Shown here piece by piece: positions 25,162-33,985 of a stretch of 64,000 bases of DNA. Position 1 is the first letter of the stretch; every line of letters begins with the position of its first letter. The notes beneath the pieces are model-generated. The model did not search any database. It saw only the letters and a program-made list of their open reading frames with translations, and was not told the DNA's origin. The stretch lies in contig NZ_CP009227.1 in assembly GCF_000775995.1 (NCBI RefSeq), forward strand, positions 620,001 to 684,000. Reading direction: 5' to 3'. Origin of the DNA: Treponema sp. OMZ 838 (GTDB lineage: Bacteria > Spirochaetota > Spirochaetia > Treponematales > Treponemataceae). Made by a program: the position numbers and the translations under genes.

Positions 25162-26106
25162 ATGGTTTTTCCAGGTTTAAAAAAATTGGGCAAAGAATTT
25201 GGGTTCAAAAATAACGGAACATATTTTTATGGATTTATAAATAATACATATGTTATGTTTGCAGATGGGGCGAATCAGAAAAATGTGAATTTCATATTTC
25301 CAATTGAATTAAATGAAGATGATAAAAAGAAAATTTTATCTTGGAAAAGGAAAGGATATGCAAAAACTATAGATTTTTTTCACGATCAGTCTTCTAATGT
25401 TTGTATTATATTTGCAGAATATTTTTTACCTTTCAAAATTTCAAAAATAAAAGAAGTAATTGAAGACATAACTGAGTATATTAAACAAAAATACCCACAA
25501 GAAAAATCAAAATGCAGTGGAGATAACTGTACAGCAACAGATGGACTTAATCTATTTGATGTTGATGGTATTCCGGTTCCAATGTGTTCTTCTTGTGCAA
25601 AAAGATTAGAAACTAAAATTAACAATGCGTATGAAGATTTTAGGCTCCAACCAAATAATTATCTTCAAGGTTCAATAGCAGCAATAGTTTTTTCTATTCC
25701 TGGAATATTAGTAACATTCATTTTATTTTTATTAGGTAGAATCGCAGGTGCGTCAGGTTTAATATATTTTTATCTTTCACAAAAAGGCTATGTTTGGGCA
25801 AAAGGCAAAATGAACAAGATAGGTGTACTTATAATTTCTTTAATAAGTTTGGTATATACGGCTGTTGGAGTATATTTAAGTTATATTGCTGTTATTATAA
25901 AAGAAGTATTAAAGCTTCCAGAAATAAAAGGGTATCCAATATTTGAAATTGTAAAGCTTTCTTTTGAATCAGTAAGAGAACCTGAAGTCAAAAGAGAATT
26001 ACTTACAAATATATATTTATCGTTGTTTTTGTGTGGTATTTGTATTTTACTAAATATGATTCAGTTATTAAAATCAACTGGCAAGGTAAAAATAAAAAAA
26101 GCATAA
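25162..26106 (+). CDS. Membrane protein with a four-Cys zinc-binding-like segment
   Basis: A 314-residue protein. The N-terminal 130 residues are soluble. Residues about 137-165 hold C-x5-C (CSGDNC) and C-x2-C (CSSC), probably a zinc ribbon. Three or four membrane segments follow (about 190-215, 235-260 and 290-308). ATG at 25162 is preceded by GGGGGA; the frame extends back into attC but those codons are not meant to be read. The stop overlaps the next attC. Function unknown; the domain order resembles small membrane proteins with a cytosolic Zn-ribbon. Confidence 0.6.
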   Translation: MVFPGLKKLGKEFGFKNNGTYFYGFINNTYVMFADGANQKNVNFIFPIELNEDDKKKILSWKRKGYAKTIDFFHDQSSNVCIIFAEYFLPFKISKIKEVIEDITEYIKQKYPQEKSKCSGDNCTATDGLNLFDVDGIPVPMCSSCAKRLETKINNAYEDFRLQPNNYLQGSIAAIVFSIPGILVTFILFLLGRIAGASGLIYFYLSQKGYVWAKGKMNKIGVLIISLISLVYTAVGVYLSYIAVIIKEVLKLPEIKGYPIFEIVKLSFESVREPEVKRELLTNIYLSLFLCGICILLNMIQLLKSTGKVKIKKA

Positions 26107-26221
26107 CAAGGTTTTCAAAGCCGATAAAACCTTTGTCACAAAAGTTGCTTTCCGCATCTTTGCACCGCTTCAACCTGACATTGCAGACAGACCGCAAGTG
26201 CAGATTAAGCGAATGTTATAC
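26101..26221 (+). repeat. Composite attC site, cassette A4 (121 bp)
   Basis: Begins GCATAAC..GTTTTCAAAGCCGATAAAACC like the 22054 type but ends CGCTTCAACCTGACATTGCAGACAG.. and GTTATAC like the 23641/38539 type. The left half looks to come from one attC family and the right half from another, as if by recombination or deletion between two sites. Confidence 0.8.
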
Positions 26222-26256
26222 GCACAGTGCGCCGCGCTGGAAGTTAAGGGGTAAAA

Positions 26257-26949
26257 ATGTATTATTTTATTAAAGATCATAATTTGTTATCCTCAATAAA
26301 TTACCTATTGATTTCGTTTGCTTTAATATGTGTTGGATTATGTGTGACAATATTGTGCAATAAAGTGAGTAAAAAAAAATTAGATGCAAGAAAAAAATCT
26401 AATATTCAAAAGACTGATGAATTCGTGCGCGAAAATATTGAAATTTATGAAATGCTTTTAAATAATTTATGGAAAAATAAGAAAAGAGAATATTTTAGTT
26501 ATAAAGTCTCTATATATTTAATTGTAATTTATGTTATTCTTAATATAATTTCTTTTATTTTAAAGGGTCAATTATTTAGCAACAAAGCAATTTGCATCTT
26601 ATATAATCTTTATTGGATGGTTTTGCTGATTCTACTAATTAATACATATAATTTCGTTATCGATAAAAAAGAATGGAAATTTTTACAAACAAAAAGTTCG
26701 ATAACTTTTACAGATAAATATGTTCTCGAAAATAATGAAAAAATAAAATTAGTAGTATATTCTAATGAAGATGAATCTTGGCAATTTTTATCTGGCAGAC
26801 AATTGAATACTGAAGATGCTAGAGTTGTGGCATTAGAAGAAATAATTATTAAATATCCATTGTATGAAGCAATGTATATATTGCCAAAAGGATATGTTGC
26901 TTCAAAAACAAAAAATAAATGGATTATTACTAAAGAACAAAACGGCTAA
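26257..26949 (+). CDS. Membrane protein with DUF2185/Imm33-like C-terminal region
   Basis: A 230-residue protein with three membrane segments (about 14-34, 87-106 and 117-133). The C-terminal soluble part reads DESWQFLSG, DARVVALEEII and MYILPKGYVASK, resembling DUF2185/Imm33 immunity-like proteins (WxFxxG .. LPxG). AAGGGG precedes the ATG. It fills cassette A5, with its stop inside the next attC. The Imm33-like match is from memory of the consensus and is tentative. Confidence 0.55.
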   Translation: MYYFIKDHNLLSSINYLLISFALICVGLCVTILCNKVSKKKLDARKKSNIQKTDEFVRENIEIYEMLLNNLWKNKKREYFSYKVSIYLIVIYVILNIISFILKGQLFSNKAICILYNLYWMVLLILLINTYNFVIDKKEWKFLQTKSSITFTDKYVLENNEKIKLVVYSNEDESWQFLSGRQLNTEDARVVALEEIIIKYPLYEAMYILPKGYVASKTKNKWIITKEQNG

Positions 26950-27008
26950 CGCCGTTTTTGAAGCCGATATTGTACTTTCATGTAATACGGTTTAAAATAA
27001 TGTTAGGT
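26944..27008 (+). repeat. attC site, cassette A5 (65 bp)
   Basis: R'' GGCTAAC, R' GTTAGGT. Outer arms GCCGTTTTTGAAGCCGATATT and AATACGGTTTAAAATAA are a diverged member of the 22054 type. The stop of the preceding gene lies within R''. Confidence 0.85.
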
Positions 27009-27035
27009 TGACACCTACGGCGCGAAGGAGAAAAA

Positions 27036-27599
27036 ATGAGAAAACTCTTTTTATTATTAGTATTGGTAGTTATTGGAAGCCATGGTTTCCCCAATGAGTA
27101 TGAACCTAAAAAAATGTTTACGGAAGTGAATGATGATGTTGCAATGTATTTGGGAGGCGTGGTTGCAAAAGGAACAGGGGTAACAGCATTGCAGACCAAT
27201 ATCGTACCTCAAGGAAAAGCTGATATTGTAATAACATCTGCGACAGAAAAAAAATTTGAAATAACAGGAATGAAATGCACCTCTATGGTACAGGCCTTGG
27301 ATGCAAGTAATAATGAAGTAGCTTATATGGTTACATTATTTACCGTAAAAGAATCTTCACTCAAAAAACTGAATAAACAAGTTAAGAAGAATCAAGTAAA
27401 GTTCTCCACCTTGCTTAATACACTTGGCGAAAAGGATTTAGATTCAGAAATGGCAGGAACTGCAGAAGAACCGGATACGAATACTTTTACTAAACTTAGA
27501 AATTTGCAGGTATATGATATCTTTGTGAAAACATTAGAAGGCAAAGAGATACATCTTCAAATTTATGTAGAAAATTTCCATGACGCTAAGGATTTGTAA
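27036..27599 (+). CDS. Exported protein of unknown function
   Basis: A 187-residue protein with a signal peptide (RKLFLLLVLVVIGSHGF, cleavage near residue 19). The mature part begins with an acidic/basic mix and a central strand-rich region (ADIVITSATEKKFEITG); the Lys-rich helix SLKKLNKQVKKNQ follows. GAAGGAG precedes the ATG. It starts cassette A6, directly after GTTAGGT and a short palindromic stretch. No family recognised. Confidence 0.6.
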   Translation: MRKLFLLLVLVVIGSHGFPNEYEPKKMFTEVNDDVAMYLGGVVAKGTGVTALQTNIVPQGKADIVITSATEKKFEITGMKCTSMVQALDASNNEVAYMVTLFTVKESSLKKLNKQVKKNQVKFSTLLNTLGEKDLDSEMAGTAEEPDTNTFTKLRNLQVYDIFVKTLEGKEIHLQIYVENFHDAKDL

Positions 27600-27781
27600 T
27601 TATTTGAAGCAAAAAATGAGTGCTCAAGCATAATTTGCTGGGTATATGGTCCGAACAACTCTGACATCACTATCATCAGACTTAAATCTCAGACAAATGA
27701 ACAGCCCCGAGCATAAAGTTCCTATCGGAAGTATTTATATTTAAGGTGTAAGTGACTTTGTGACTTATAATAGGTAAGTAT

Positions 27782-28402
27782 ATGAAAAAAGTATTTGAAA
27801 CGAATGATAAAAGAGAAAGTAGCTTCTTAAAAAATCATTTAAATGATAAATATTATGAAAGTGAAATCCGAAATGCTTCAGGAAAGTACGAATTATTTGT
27901 AAATGAAAATATTTACGATGAAGTCTTGATTGAAATAAATAAAATCGGAAAGAAATTATCAGGTGATATTGTTTTAGATAAAAAAGAAAGTTTAAAAGAA
28001 AATAAATATAAAAAAGGTTCCTTTTTATATTTCGTTGAAAAATACTTCCAATTGAAATATATACATTTATTTACATTTTCTATAATTTATTCTTTGATAA
28101 TAAATATACCTTTCATCATACTCTCAATTAATAGAACAATAGTAGAAAAAAGTTTCAATACTGAATATTTAGTGATTTCACTTCTGCCGTTTTGCATAAT
28201 GATATTTCTTAGCCAGTTAATACTGATTTGTACCAGATATTATCAGACATTAGAAATGGTGAATGAGATTTTTGTAATCAGAATCGGTAAAAAAAATGAC
28301 TATTCAAGCTTAAACTACAAAATAATTAATTTTATTATTGCTATTATTGGTCATATAGTTATTACGGGTTTTATGATTAAAATTTATATAGAACTTATGT
28401 AG
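27782..28402 (+). CDS. Membrane protein of unknown function
   Basis: A 206-residue protein. About 75 residues of charged N-terminal sequence (KKVFETNDKRESSFLKNHL, with the look of a DUF2007-like start) precede four membrane segments (about 92-114, 125-150, 152-160 and 178-200). AT-rich and lysine-rich like the cassette genes. The 182 bases upstream contain only decayed coding sequence (a frame reading LTSLSSDLNLRQMNSPEHK) and no attC, so cassette boundaries here have been lost. Function unknown. Confidence 0.5.
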   Translation: MKKVFETNDKRESSFLKNHLNDKYYESEIRNASGKYELFVNENIYDEVLIEINKIGKKLSGDIVLDKKESLKENKYKKGSFLYFVEKYFQLKYIHLFTFSIIYSLIINIPFIILSINRTIVEKSFNTEYLVISLLPFCIMIFLSQLILICTRYYQTLEMVNEIFVIRIGKKNDYSSLNYKIINFIIAIIGHIVITGFMIKIYIELM

Positions 28403-28412
28403 TAAATAATAA

Positions 28413-28441
28413 AAAAGCCGCCCTATTAAGGACGGCCTTTT
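28413..28441. terminator. Bidirectional terminator between cassette array A and rny
   Basis: AAAAGCCGCCC-TATTAA-GGACGGCCTTTT: a GC-rich stem flanked by A and T tracts, between convergent genes. It would serve the plus-strand array and, reversed, rny. Confidence 0.75.
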
Positions 28442-28493
28442 ACTACTCATTACCGATTATCGATAAATAGAATTGCTTTACCGAACATTTCCG

Positions 28494-30035
28494 TTATCGT
28501 GCGTATTCGATAATACGTGTTTCGCGGATGAGCGTTACGCGGATACGGCCGGGATATTTCAGATCATTTTCAATCTTTTTCGCAATATCCCTGCCCAAGG
28601 CCTTCACTTCTTGGTCGGGTATCTTTTCATTGTTTACCAATACCCGTAACTCGCGGCCTGCTTGGATTGCATACGCTTTTTCAACGCCTTGGAACCCTTC
28701 TGCAATTGCTTCAAGGTTTTCGAGCCGTCTGACGTAATTGTCCATCGTTTCGCGGCGGGCACCCGGCCGTGCGGCAGAAATAGCATCGGCAATCTGCACC
28801 AGTATGGATTCCACACAGGATGGCTCAATATCATTATGGTGCGAACCAACCGCATTGACGATACGCGGATCGAGGCTCATCTTCCGCGTCATCTCCATAC
28901 CAACTTCGGCGTGGTTCTTGTCGGAATCCGCTTCGGCACCTTTACCGATATCATGCAGTAAACCGCCGCGTTTTGCGATTTCCACATTCGCGCCGATTTC
29001 TGCGGCAAGCGTACCTGCCAAAATAGCGACTTCTTTGGAATGCTGCAATACGTTCTGCCCGTAGCTTGTCCTAAAATGCAAGCGTCCGAGTGCACGCACC
29101 ATTTCCTGTCCCATATCGTGAATACCGAGGTCAAAGAGCACTTTTTCCCCTTCTTCATACACGGTTTGCGAAATTTCGCGCGTAACCTTCTGCACAATTT
29201 CTTCAATCCGCGCAGGGTGGATTCGGCCATCCAGAATAAGCCGTTCCAATGCGATACGGGCAATTTCTTTCCGCACCGGATCGAAACAGGAAATAACGAC
29301 AGCCTCGGGCGTATCATCAATAATAATATCGACGCCGGTCAAGGTTTCCAGCGCACGTATATTGCGCCCCTCACGCCCGATAATCCGCCCCTTCATTTCA
29401 TCACTCGGTAAGCTCACCGTAGAAACGGTTATATCGCTTGTTGTCTCCGTAGTAAGCCGCTGAATGGTCGTAACCAAGATATCACGCGCTTTTTTTTCAG
29501 CGGTAAGGTTGGCTTCTTCTTCTATTCTATTGATAAGAACCTGCGCATCCTTCTTCGCCTCATTTGCAAGGCTCTGGATAATTAAATCCTTGGCCTGCGC
29601 CTGTGTTAAACCGGAAATCCGCTCCAGTTCTTCCTTATACCGTTCTTCCTCCCCATCCAAGACTTTTTCACGTTCGTCAAGCGCATCCTTCCGCTCAACG
29701 AGTTGCTTTTCATTTTTTTCTGCCAATTCCAGCCGTTTATCCAGCTGTTCTTCTTTTTGGGTTAAGCGGCGTTCCATCCGTTGAAGGTCGCTTCTCCGTT
29801 CGCGGTTCTCTCGTTCTTGTTGATTTCTTTCCCGAATAAGTTGTTCTTTTGCCTCAAGAAGAATATCCTTCTTTTGAGCTTCAGCCTCTTTTATAGCCTC
29901 CTGTAAAACCCGCTCTGCACGCTGTTCAGAAGCAGATAGTTGAAATCTGGCATACAGCCAGCGAATCGTCCATCCAAGAATTAAACCGATAATTACGAGA
30001 GCAATACAAACGATCACCATCATGATTCCAGTCAT
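28494..30035 (-). CDS. rny: Ribonuclease Y
   Basis: A 513-residue RNase Y of normal length. It has an N-terminal membrane anchor (residues 5-25), a long coiled coil (about 30-200, rich in Glu, Lys and Arg), a KH domain with GRIIGREGRNIR near 215, and an HD domain with HSKEVAILAG, LLHDIGKG and SHHND supplying the metal ligands. It is the membrane-bound endonuclease that starts mRNA decay in many bacteria lacking RNase E. Single gene, convergent with the cassette array. Confidence 0.97.
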   Translation of the reverse strand: MTGIMMVIVCIALVIIGLILGWTIRWLYARFQLSASEQRAERVLQEAIKEAEAQKKDILLEAKEQLIRERNQQERENRERRSDLQRMERRLTQKEEQLDKRLELAEKNEKQLVERKDALDEREKVLDGEEERYKEELERISGLTQAQAKDLIIQSLANEAKKDAQVLINRIEEEANLTAEKKARDILVTTIQRLTTETTSDITVSTVSLPSDEMKGRIIGREGRNIRALETLTGVDIIIDDTPEAVVISCFDPVRKEIARIALERLILDGRIHPARIEEIVQKVTREISQTVYEEGEKVLFDLGIHDMGQEMVRALGRLHFRTSYGQNVLQHSKEVAILAGTLAAEIGANVEIAKRGGLLHDIGKGAEADSDKNHAEVGMEMTRKMSLDPRIVNAVGSHHNDIEPSCVESILVQIADAISAARPGARRETMDNYVRRLENLEAIAEGFQGVEKAYAIQAGRELRVLVNNEKIPDQEVKALGRDIAKKIENDLKYPGRIRVTLIRETRIIEYAR

Positions 30036-30235
30036 GTTTGCTCCTTATAACAGTAGATAACTGTCATCTTAAACTTTATACTGAATACCTCAAAATGTCA
30101 ATAATTTTCAATTTTCCGAACAGGTTTAATATGTAAAAAACCGGAAGTAGCAAATTATAAGAAACTATAGTAATATAGTTATGGCATTTCTAAAATTTTA
30201 ATCACCTGTAGAGATGCCCATAAACAGGAGGAGCT

Positions 30236-31672
30236 ATGAATACGATAGTATTGGTCATTGTTGTCGCATATCTTTTATTGATGCTTTTCATCGGCTGGGC
30301 ATCTTCAAAAAAGATTAAAACGAACGAAGATTTTATGGTAGCCGGAAGGCGGCTGGGACCGATTTTAATGGCAGGAACATTGACTGCTACGGAAATCGGA
30401 GGAGGAAGCTCGCTCGGTGTCGCAGAAAAATCCTTTACGAATTGGGGATTGAGCGCATTTTGGTATGTTGCAACGATGGGTATTGCCTATATCGTACTTG
30501 CCGTATTTGCCCCCCGTCTACGCCGGACAATGGTTAAAACCGTACCCGAATACTTTAGACGCCGATACAGCGGCTCGGCAGGGTTGATTACCGCAATTAT
30601 TATGATTTTACCGCTGATCGGTTTGACAGCCTCTCAGTTTATCGCTTCCGCGACAATCGTATCTTTTATGCTGAACATAAATTACTCCGTAGCGGTTATC
30701 ATCGTTGCGATTGTTGTTACCGTATATTCGATTATGGGCGGTTTATGGAGCGTTACCATTACAGACTTTGTACAGGTATTCTTGATTATCATCGGTATGG
30801 CACTTGCGTTGCCGTTCTCTCTCAATCTTGCAGGCGGTATGCAAGCCGTCGTAGCAAATGTTCCGCCCGACACATTCAGTCCGTTTAAGGGCATTGGCGT
30901 CGGCGCGATTATTTCGATGACGATTATGTATGTTGCATCTTTTTCGGTAGGGCAAGAGGCAGTTTCGCGCTACTATGCCGCTCGTGATGAAAAAGCTGCC
31001 GTACAGGGGTCAATCATTTCTGCAATACTGAACTTTGCGTATGCCTTTATTCCAACGCTTCTCGGTATCATTACGTTGGCACTTATCAATATGAAAAAAA
31101 TAGATGGAGATATCATACTGAGCCAAGGTCCGAAATATGCGCTGCCGCATTTAGCGATGGCAACAATGCCTGCATTGATTGTCGGACTTCTCTTTTCCGG
31201 TATTATTTCTGCAACGATGTCGAGCGCCGACTCTGACTTACTGGGCGCAGGCTCCATATTCGGGAACGATATTTACAAAATTTATATCAAACCCAATGCA
31301 ACGAACCAGGAAGTTATGCGGGTTACACAAATCACCATGTTGATAGTCGGTGTATTCGGTATGATCATCGCACTGTTTAACACAGGCAGTATTATTAAGC
31401 TGCTGATGTTCTCGTTTACACTACGGGCAGCAGGAGCTTTCTTCCCGTATGTTATGGGGCACTATTGGAAGCAGGCTTCAAATATCGGTGCTATAGCGTC
31501 ACTCATTGCCGGCAGCATTGTCGTTATCATTCTTGAACAAACAAAGACTTCGCTTTTCGGTCTTGACCCCATTCTTCCGGGATTGGCGGTTAGCTTTGCT
31601 TGCTTTATTATCTGTAGTAAGGCATTCAAACCGAATATTGAAAGCCTTGAATTAGCGGAAGAAAACGACTAG
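30236..31672 (+). CDS. Sodium:solute symporter (SSS family)
   Basis: A 478-residue membrane protein with about 13 helices. The N-terminal GWASSKKIKTNEDFMVAGRRLGP is the SSS pattern, and SATMSSADSDLLGAGS carries the Na+-site Ser residues. It imports a small solute with sodium, but the substrate cannot be predicted. AGGAGG lies just before the ATG. It stands alone; a terminator hairpin follows. Confidence 0.93.
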   Translation: MNTIVLVIVVAYLLLMLFIGWASSKKIKTNEDFMVAGRRLGPILMAGTLTATEIGGGSSLGVAEKSFTNWGLSAFWYVATMGIAYIVLAVFAPRLRRTMVKTVPEYFRRRYSGSAGLITAIIMILPLIGLTASQFIASATIVSFMLNINYSVAVIIVAIVVTVYSIMGGLWSVTITDFVQVFLIIIGMALALPFSLNLAGGMQAVVANVPPDTFSPFKGIGVGAIISMTIMYVASFSVGQEAVSRYYAARDEKAAVQGSIISAILNFAYAFIPTLLGIITLALINMKKIDGDIILSQGPKYALPHLAMATMPALIVGLLFSGIISATMSSADSDLLGAGSIFGNDIYKIYIKPNATNQEVMRVTQITMLIVGVFGMIIALFNTGSIIKLLMFSFTLRAAGAFFPYVMGHYWKQASNIGAIASLIAGSIVVIILEQTKTSLFGLDPILPGLAVSFACFIICSKAFKPNIESLELAEEND

Positions 31673-31746
31673 GGTAATGCAACTCCTCGCAGTTTGAGGT
31701 AAAAATCCGGACTGCGAGCGCTGTTCCTAACTTTTACAATCAACAA

Positions 31747-31767
31747 CCCCGACGCAAAGCATCGGGG
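31747..31767. terminator. Terminator shared by the symporter and the DUF2974 gene
   Basis: CCCCGACGC-AAA-GCATCGGGG followed by TATTACCCC, between convergent genes. Close in sequence to the hairpin at 20487. Confidence 0.7.
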
Positions 31768-31794
31768 TATTACCCCCTCGCACGAATTAAGGCA

Positions 31795-32910
31795 TTACGG
31801 ATAGGGGAAATGCGTGTAAACGGCTCCGAAAAAGGCCTTGATAACGGCAAACAGCTCTCGCCGCCGGTCAGAATCTACCGTATGCAGCTCTTTTAAAATA
31901 TGCAGTGAATGAGCAAGTCCGTTAGCCGTTAATTCACTGAGTGTTTCCGCACCGGTGCCGAACAGAACGGCAAACAACGTTTCGATAAATTCTTTCCGCT
32001 CGGTATCGGTAAGATGAGAAAGCCATTCTTGCATGGTTTTTTCCGCAAAATAGCTTTCCTTTGTCCGCCCTTGCTGATAGGTTACAAACTCATCCCGTTT
32101 AATTTGCCAAGAAAATACATCATGCTGCCAGAAGGTGTTGGTTTCGGCGCTTTCAATAACGGTATAATGCGGCAGATAGGATAAAAGCACACCGACAACA
32201 GACGACTGCGGAATAAAGGAAGAGATTTTAGGGATAATCGCTTGAAATCCGCTCCGCTGTTCAATATCAAAGGCAAAGCCCGGACCGTCAAAGCAGAACA
32301 CCCGCTCAATCCGCTCCTGTATCGAAGCGGCGGCAGTCCCAGCCGCATAGAGCGCAAGGTTTCCGCCCTTAGAATGCCCCGCAATATAGAGCTTTTCGGT
32401 GCTGCACACAACGGCAGCTTCCGCAGCCGCCGAAAGATAATCCGCCGCTGCAGCATGAGAGGGGATGGGGGCGGAAAGGCTCAAAAGGCAGTCTTCTTTC
32501 CATCCGATAATCGAGTCATCCGTACCTCGATAGACAACACAGGCAGCCCCCGTTGGAAGCAGGGCTGTAATTGCGGCAAACTGCTTATCCGCACTGCGGT
32601 CAATCTCATTCACAAAGCCTTTTAAAAGAATGGAACCGAAGCGCTCCGTTTCCCCAGCAGTTTTGAGCAAATCAGCGGTGAGCGGGTTGATTAACACACC
32701 GAACTCTTCGGGGGTTCCGCGCGTAGAATCGGCGGCATAGATACGGGCAGCTTCCCGCAGCGTAATACCGCCGCCAAATTGGGCTGGAACAATATCGAAA
32801 AAGTTAAGGTAAGAAAGTTGACACAGCACCAGCGCGTCTACCGCATTGAACGGACGCACCTCAAAGGGAAGATCGCCGCGCCAAACTACATAATCGGAAA
32901 GGTTTGCCAT
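31795..32910 (-). CDS. DUF2974 (Mbeg1-like) alpha/beta-hydrolase
   Basis: A 371-residue protein of the lipase-3-like DUF2974 family. It starts with the typical NLSDYVVWRGDLPFEVRPFN, has YRGTDDSIIGWKED near 130, and has the nucleophile elbow AGHSKGGNLALYA near 180. Family members are cytoplasmic hydrolases of unknown substrate. It lies immediately downstream of parB, 22 bases apart, so it may be co-transcribed with parAB. The catalytic Ser is clear; the Asp and His partners are not certain. Confidence 0.88.
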   Translation of the reverse strand: MANLSDYVVWRGDLPFEVRPFNAVDALVLCQLSYLNFFDIVPAQFGGGITLREAARIYAADSTRGTPEEFGVLINPLTADLLKTAGETERFGSILLKGFVNEIDRSADKQFAAITALLPTGAACVVYRGTDDSIIGWKEDCLLSLSAPIPSHAAAADYLSAAAEAAVVCSTEKLYIAGHSKGGNLALYAAGTAAASIQERIERVFCFDGPGFAFDIEQRSGFQAIIPKISSFIPQSSVVGVLLSYLPHYTVIESAETNTFWQHDVFSWQIKRDEFVTYQQGRTKESYFAEKTMQEWLSHLTDTERKEFIETLFAVLFGTGAETLSELTANGLAHSLHILKELHTVDSDRRRELFAVIKAFFGAVYTHFPYP

Positions 32911-32932
32911 CGAAGGTTATGTTCCTGCAATG

Positions 32933-33985
32933 CTATTTTGCGGCAATTTTATTATATAGCGCATCAAGATCCGCCTGCGAAAAGTACGAAATATGCACGA
33001 TGCCTTTTTCAAGGTTGCCTTTAATTTCCACTTTTGTACCCAGCGCATTGATAAATTGCTGCTCAATATCTTTGACCGCAAGCTGTGCATCATCCGCTTC
33101 CGGCCGGCTTACCGGCTGCGGTGCCGTATTTTTCTGTCCGGCGCGGCTACCGTTTTTCAACTGAGCTGCCTGCATTTCCGCTTCACGCACCGAAAGCGAC
33201 TGCTCCGTAATGCGGGTAAACAGCAGCGTTTGATCCGCCGGATTAATAAGCGAGAGGATTGCCCGCGCATGACCTGCGGTGATGGAGCCTTTTTCCAGCG
33301 CCGTCTGCATTTCGTCGGGCAGCTGTAACAGCCGCATCGCATTGGCAACCGCCGGCCTGCTCTTCCCTACCCGCTTGGCGGTTTCCTCCTGACTGAGGTT
33401 GGACAGCTGCATAATCTCCTGATATGCCTTCGCCTCTTCAATCGGATTGAGGTTTTCCCGCTGGATATTTTCGATAAGTGCAATTTCAAGCTTTTTGCTG
33501 TTTTCAAATTCACGGAAGATAACCGGAACCCGTGTAAGCCCCGCTAAAAGCGCCGCCCTCGTTCTCCGCTCTCCTGCAATAATATAGTATTCATCGCCGT
33601 TTTTTTCCGCGATAATCGGCTGAATAATCCCGTGTTCTTTGATGGAAGCGGCAAGCTCCTGCAAACTCTCTTCGTTAAAGGTACGGCGGGGTTGAAACGG
33701 ATTAGGCTTTAACAGCGCAGGGTCAAGCTCAACCGGAGCAGAACCGACCGTATCGGCGCGATTTTGAGTACCGGCTTGTTGTACAGCAGCCCCTTGCGTC
33801 ATACCCTGCTGCTGCATTACAGACAAACCGCTATCCGATTGGCCACCCGCCGTTTGCCCGATGGCAGATTGCCCGTGATTTGGCTGTACATCCGAGGATT
33901 GTGCAGTAGCATCATTTGAGTACAAATCCGTGATGTCGGGAGAAAGCAAGGAATCGAGCCCTTTACCCAGTGCAGATTTAGGCAC
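32933..33985 (-). CDS. parB: Chromosome-partitioning protein ParB
   Basis: A 350-residue ParB. LGKGLDSLL is near the N-terminus, followed by a Gln/Gly-rich linker of about 75 residues, LKPNPFQPRRTFNEESLQELA, the CTP-binding box GERRTRAA, the ENIQRENLNPIEEA segment, and a helix-turn-helix (EETAKRVGKSRPAVANAMRLL). The C-terminal dimerisation part ends at the stop. GTG start at 33985 has AGGAGG upstream and overlaps the parA stop; the frame continues upstream but without a better start. It binds parS sites and spreads to organise the origin region. The low-complexity linker (QQGMTQGAAVQQAG) is unusually long. Confidence 0.95.
   Translation of the reverse strand: MPKSALGKGLDSLLSPDITDLYSNDATAQSSDVQPNHGQSAIGQTAGGQSDSGLSVMQQQGMTQGAAVQQAGTQNRADTVGSAPVELDPALLKPNPFQPRRTFNEESLQELAASIKEHGIIQPIIAEKNGDEYYIIAGERRTRAALLAGLTRVPVIFREFENSKKLEIALIENIQRENLNPIEEAKAYQEIMQLSNLSQEETAKRVGKSRPAVANAMRLLQLPDEMQTALEKGSITAGHARAILSLINPADQTLLFTRITEQSLSVREAEMQAAQLKNGSRAGQKNTAPQPVSRPEADDAQLAVKDIEQQFINALGTKVEIKGNLEKGIVHISYFSQADLDALYNKIAAK

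Larger units (their letters stand above)
21269..27008 (+). mobile_element. Integron cassette array A
   Basis: Five complete cassettes bounded by GTTRRRY-like cores at 21269, 22114, 23792, 25113, 26215 and 27002, plus a sixth whose distal attC is not visible. All genes point away from the attI-like segment. Genes are AT-rich and mostly of unknown function: NYN/OST-HTH, CPBP protease, exported and membrane proteins. With no functional integrase in the window this is a CALIN-like or decayed integron array. Confidence 0.88.
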
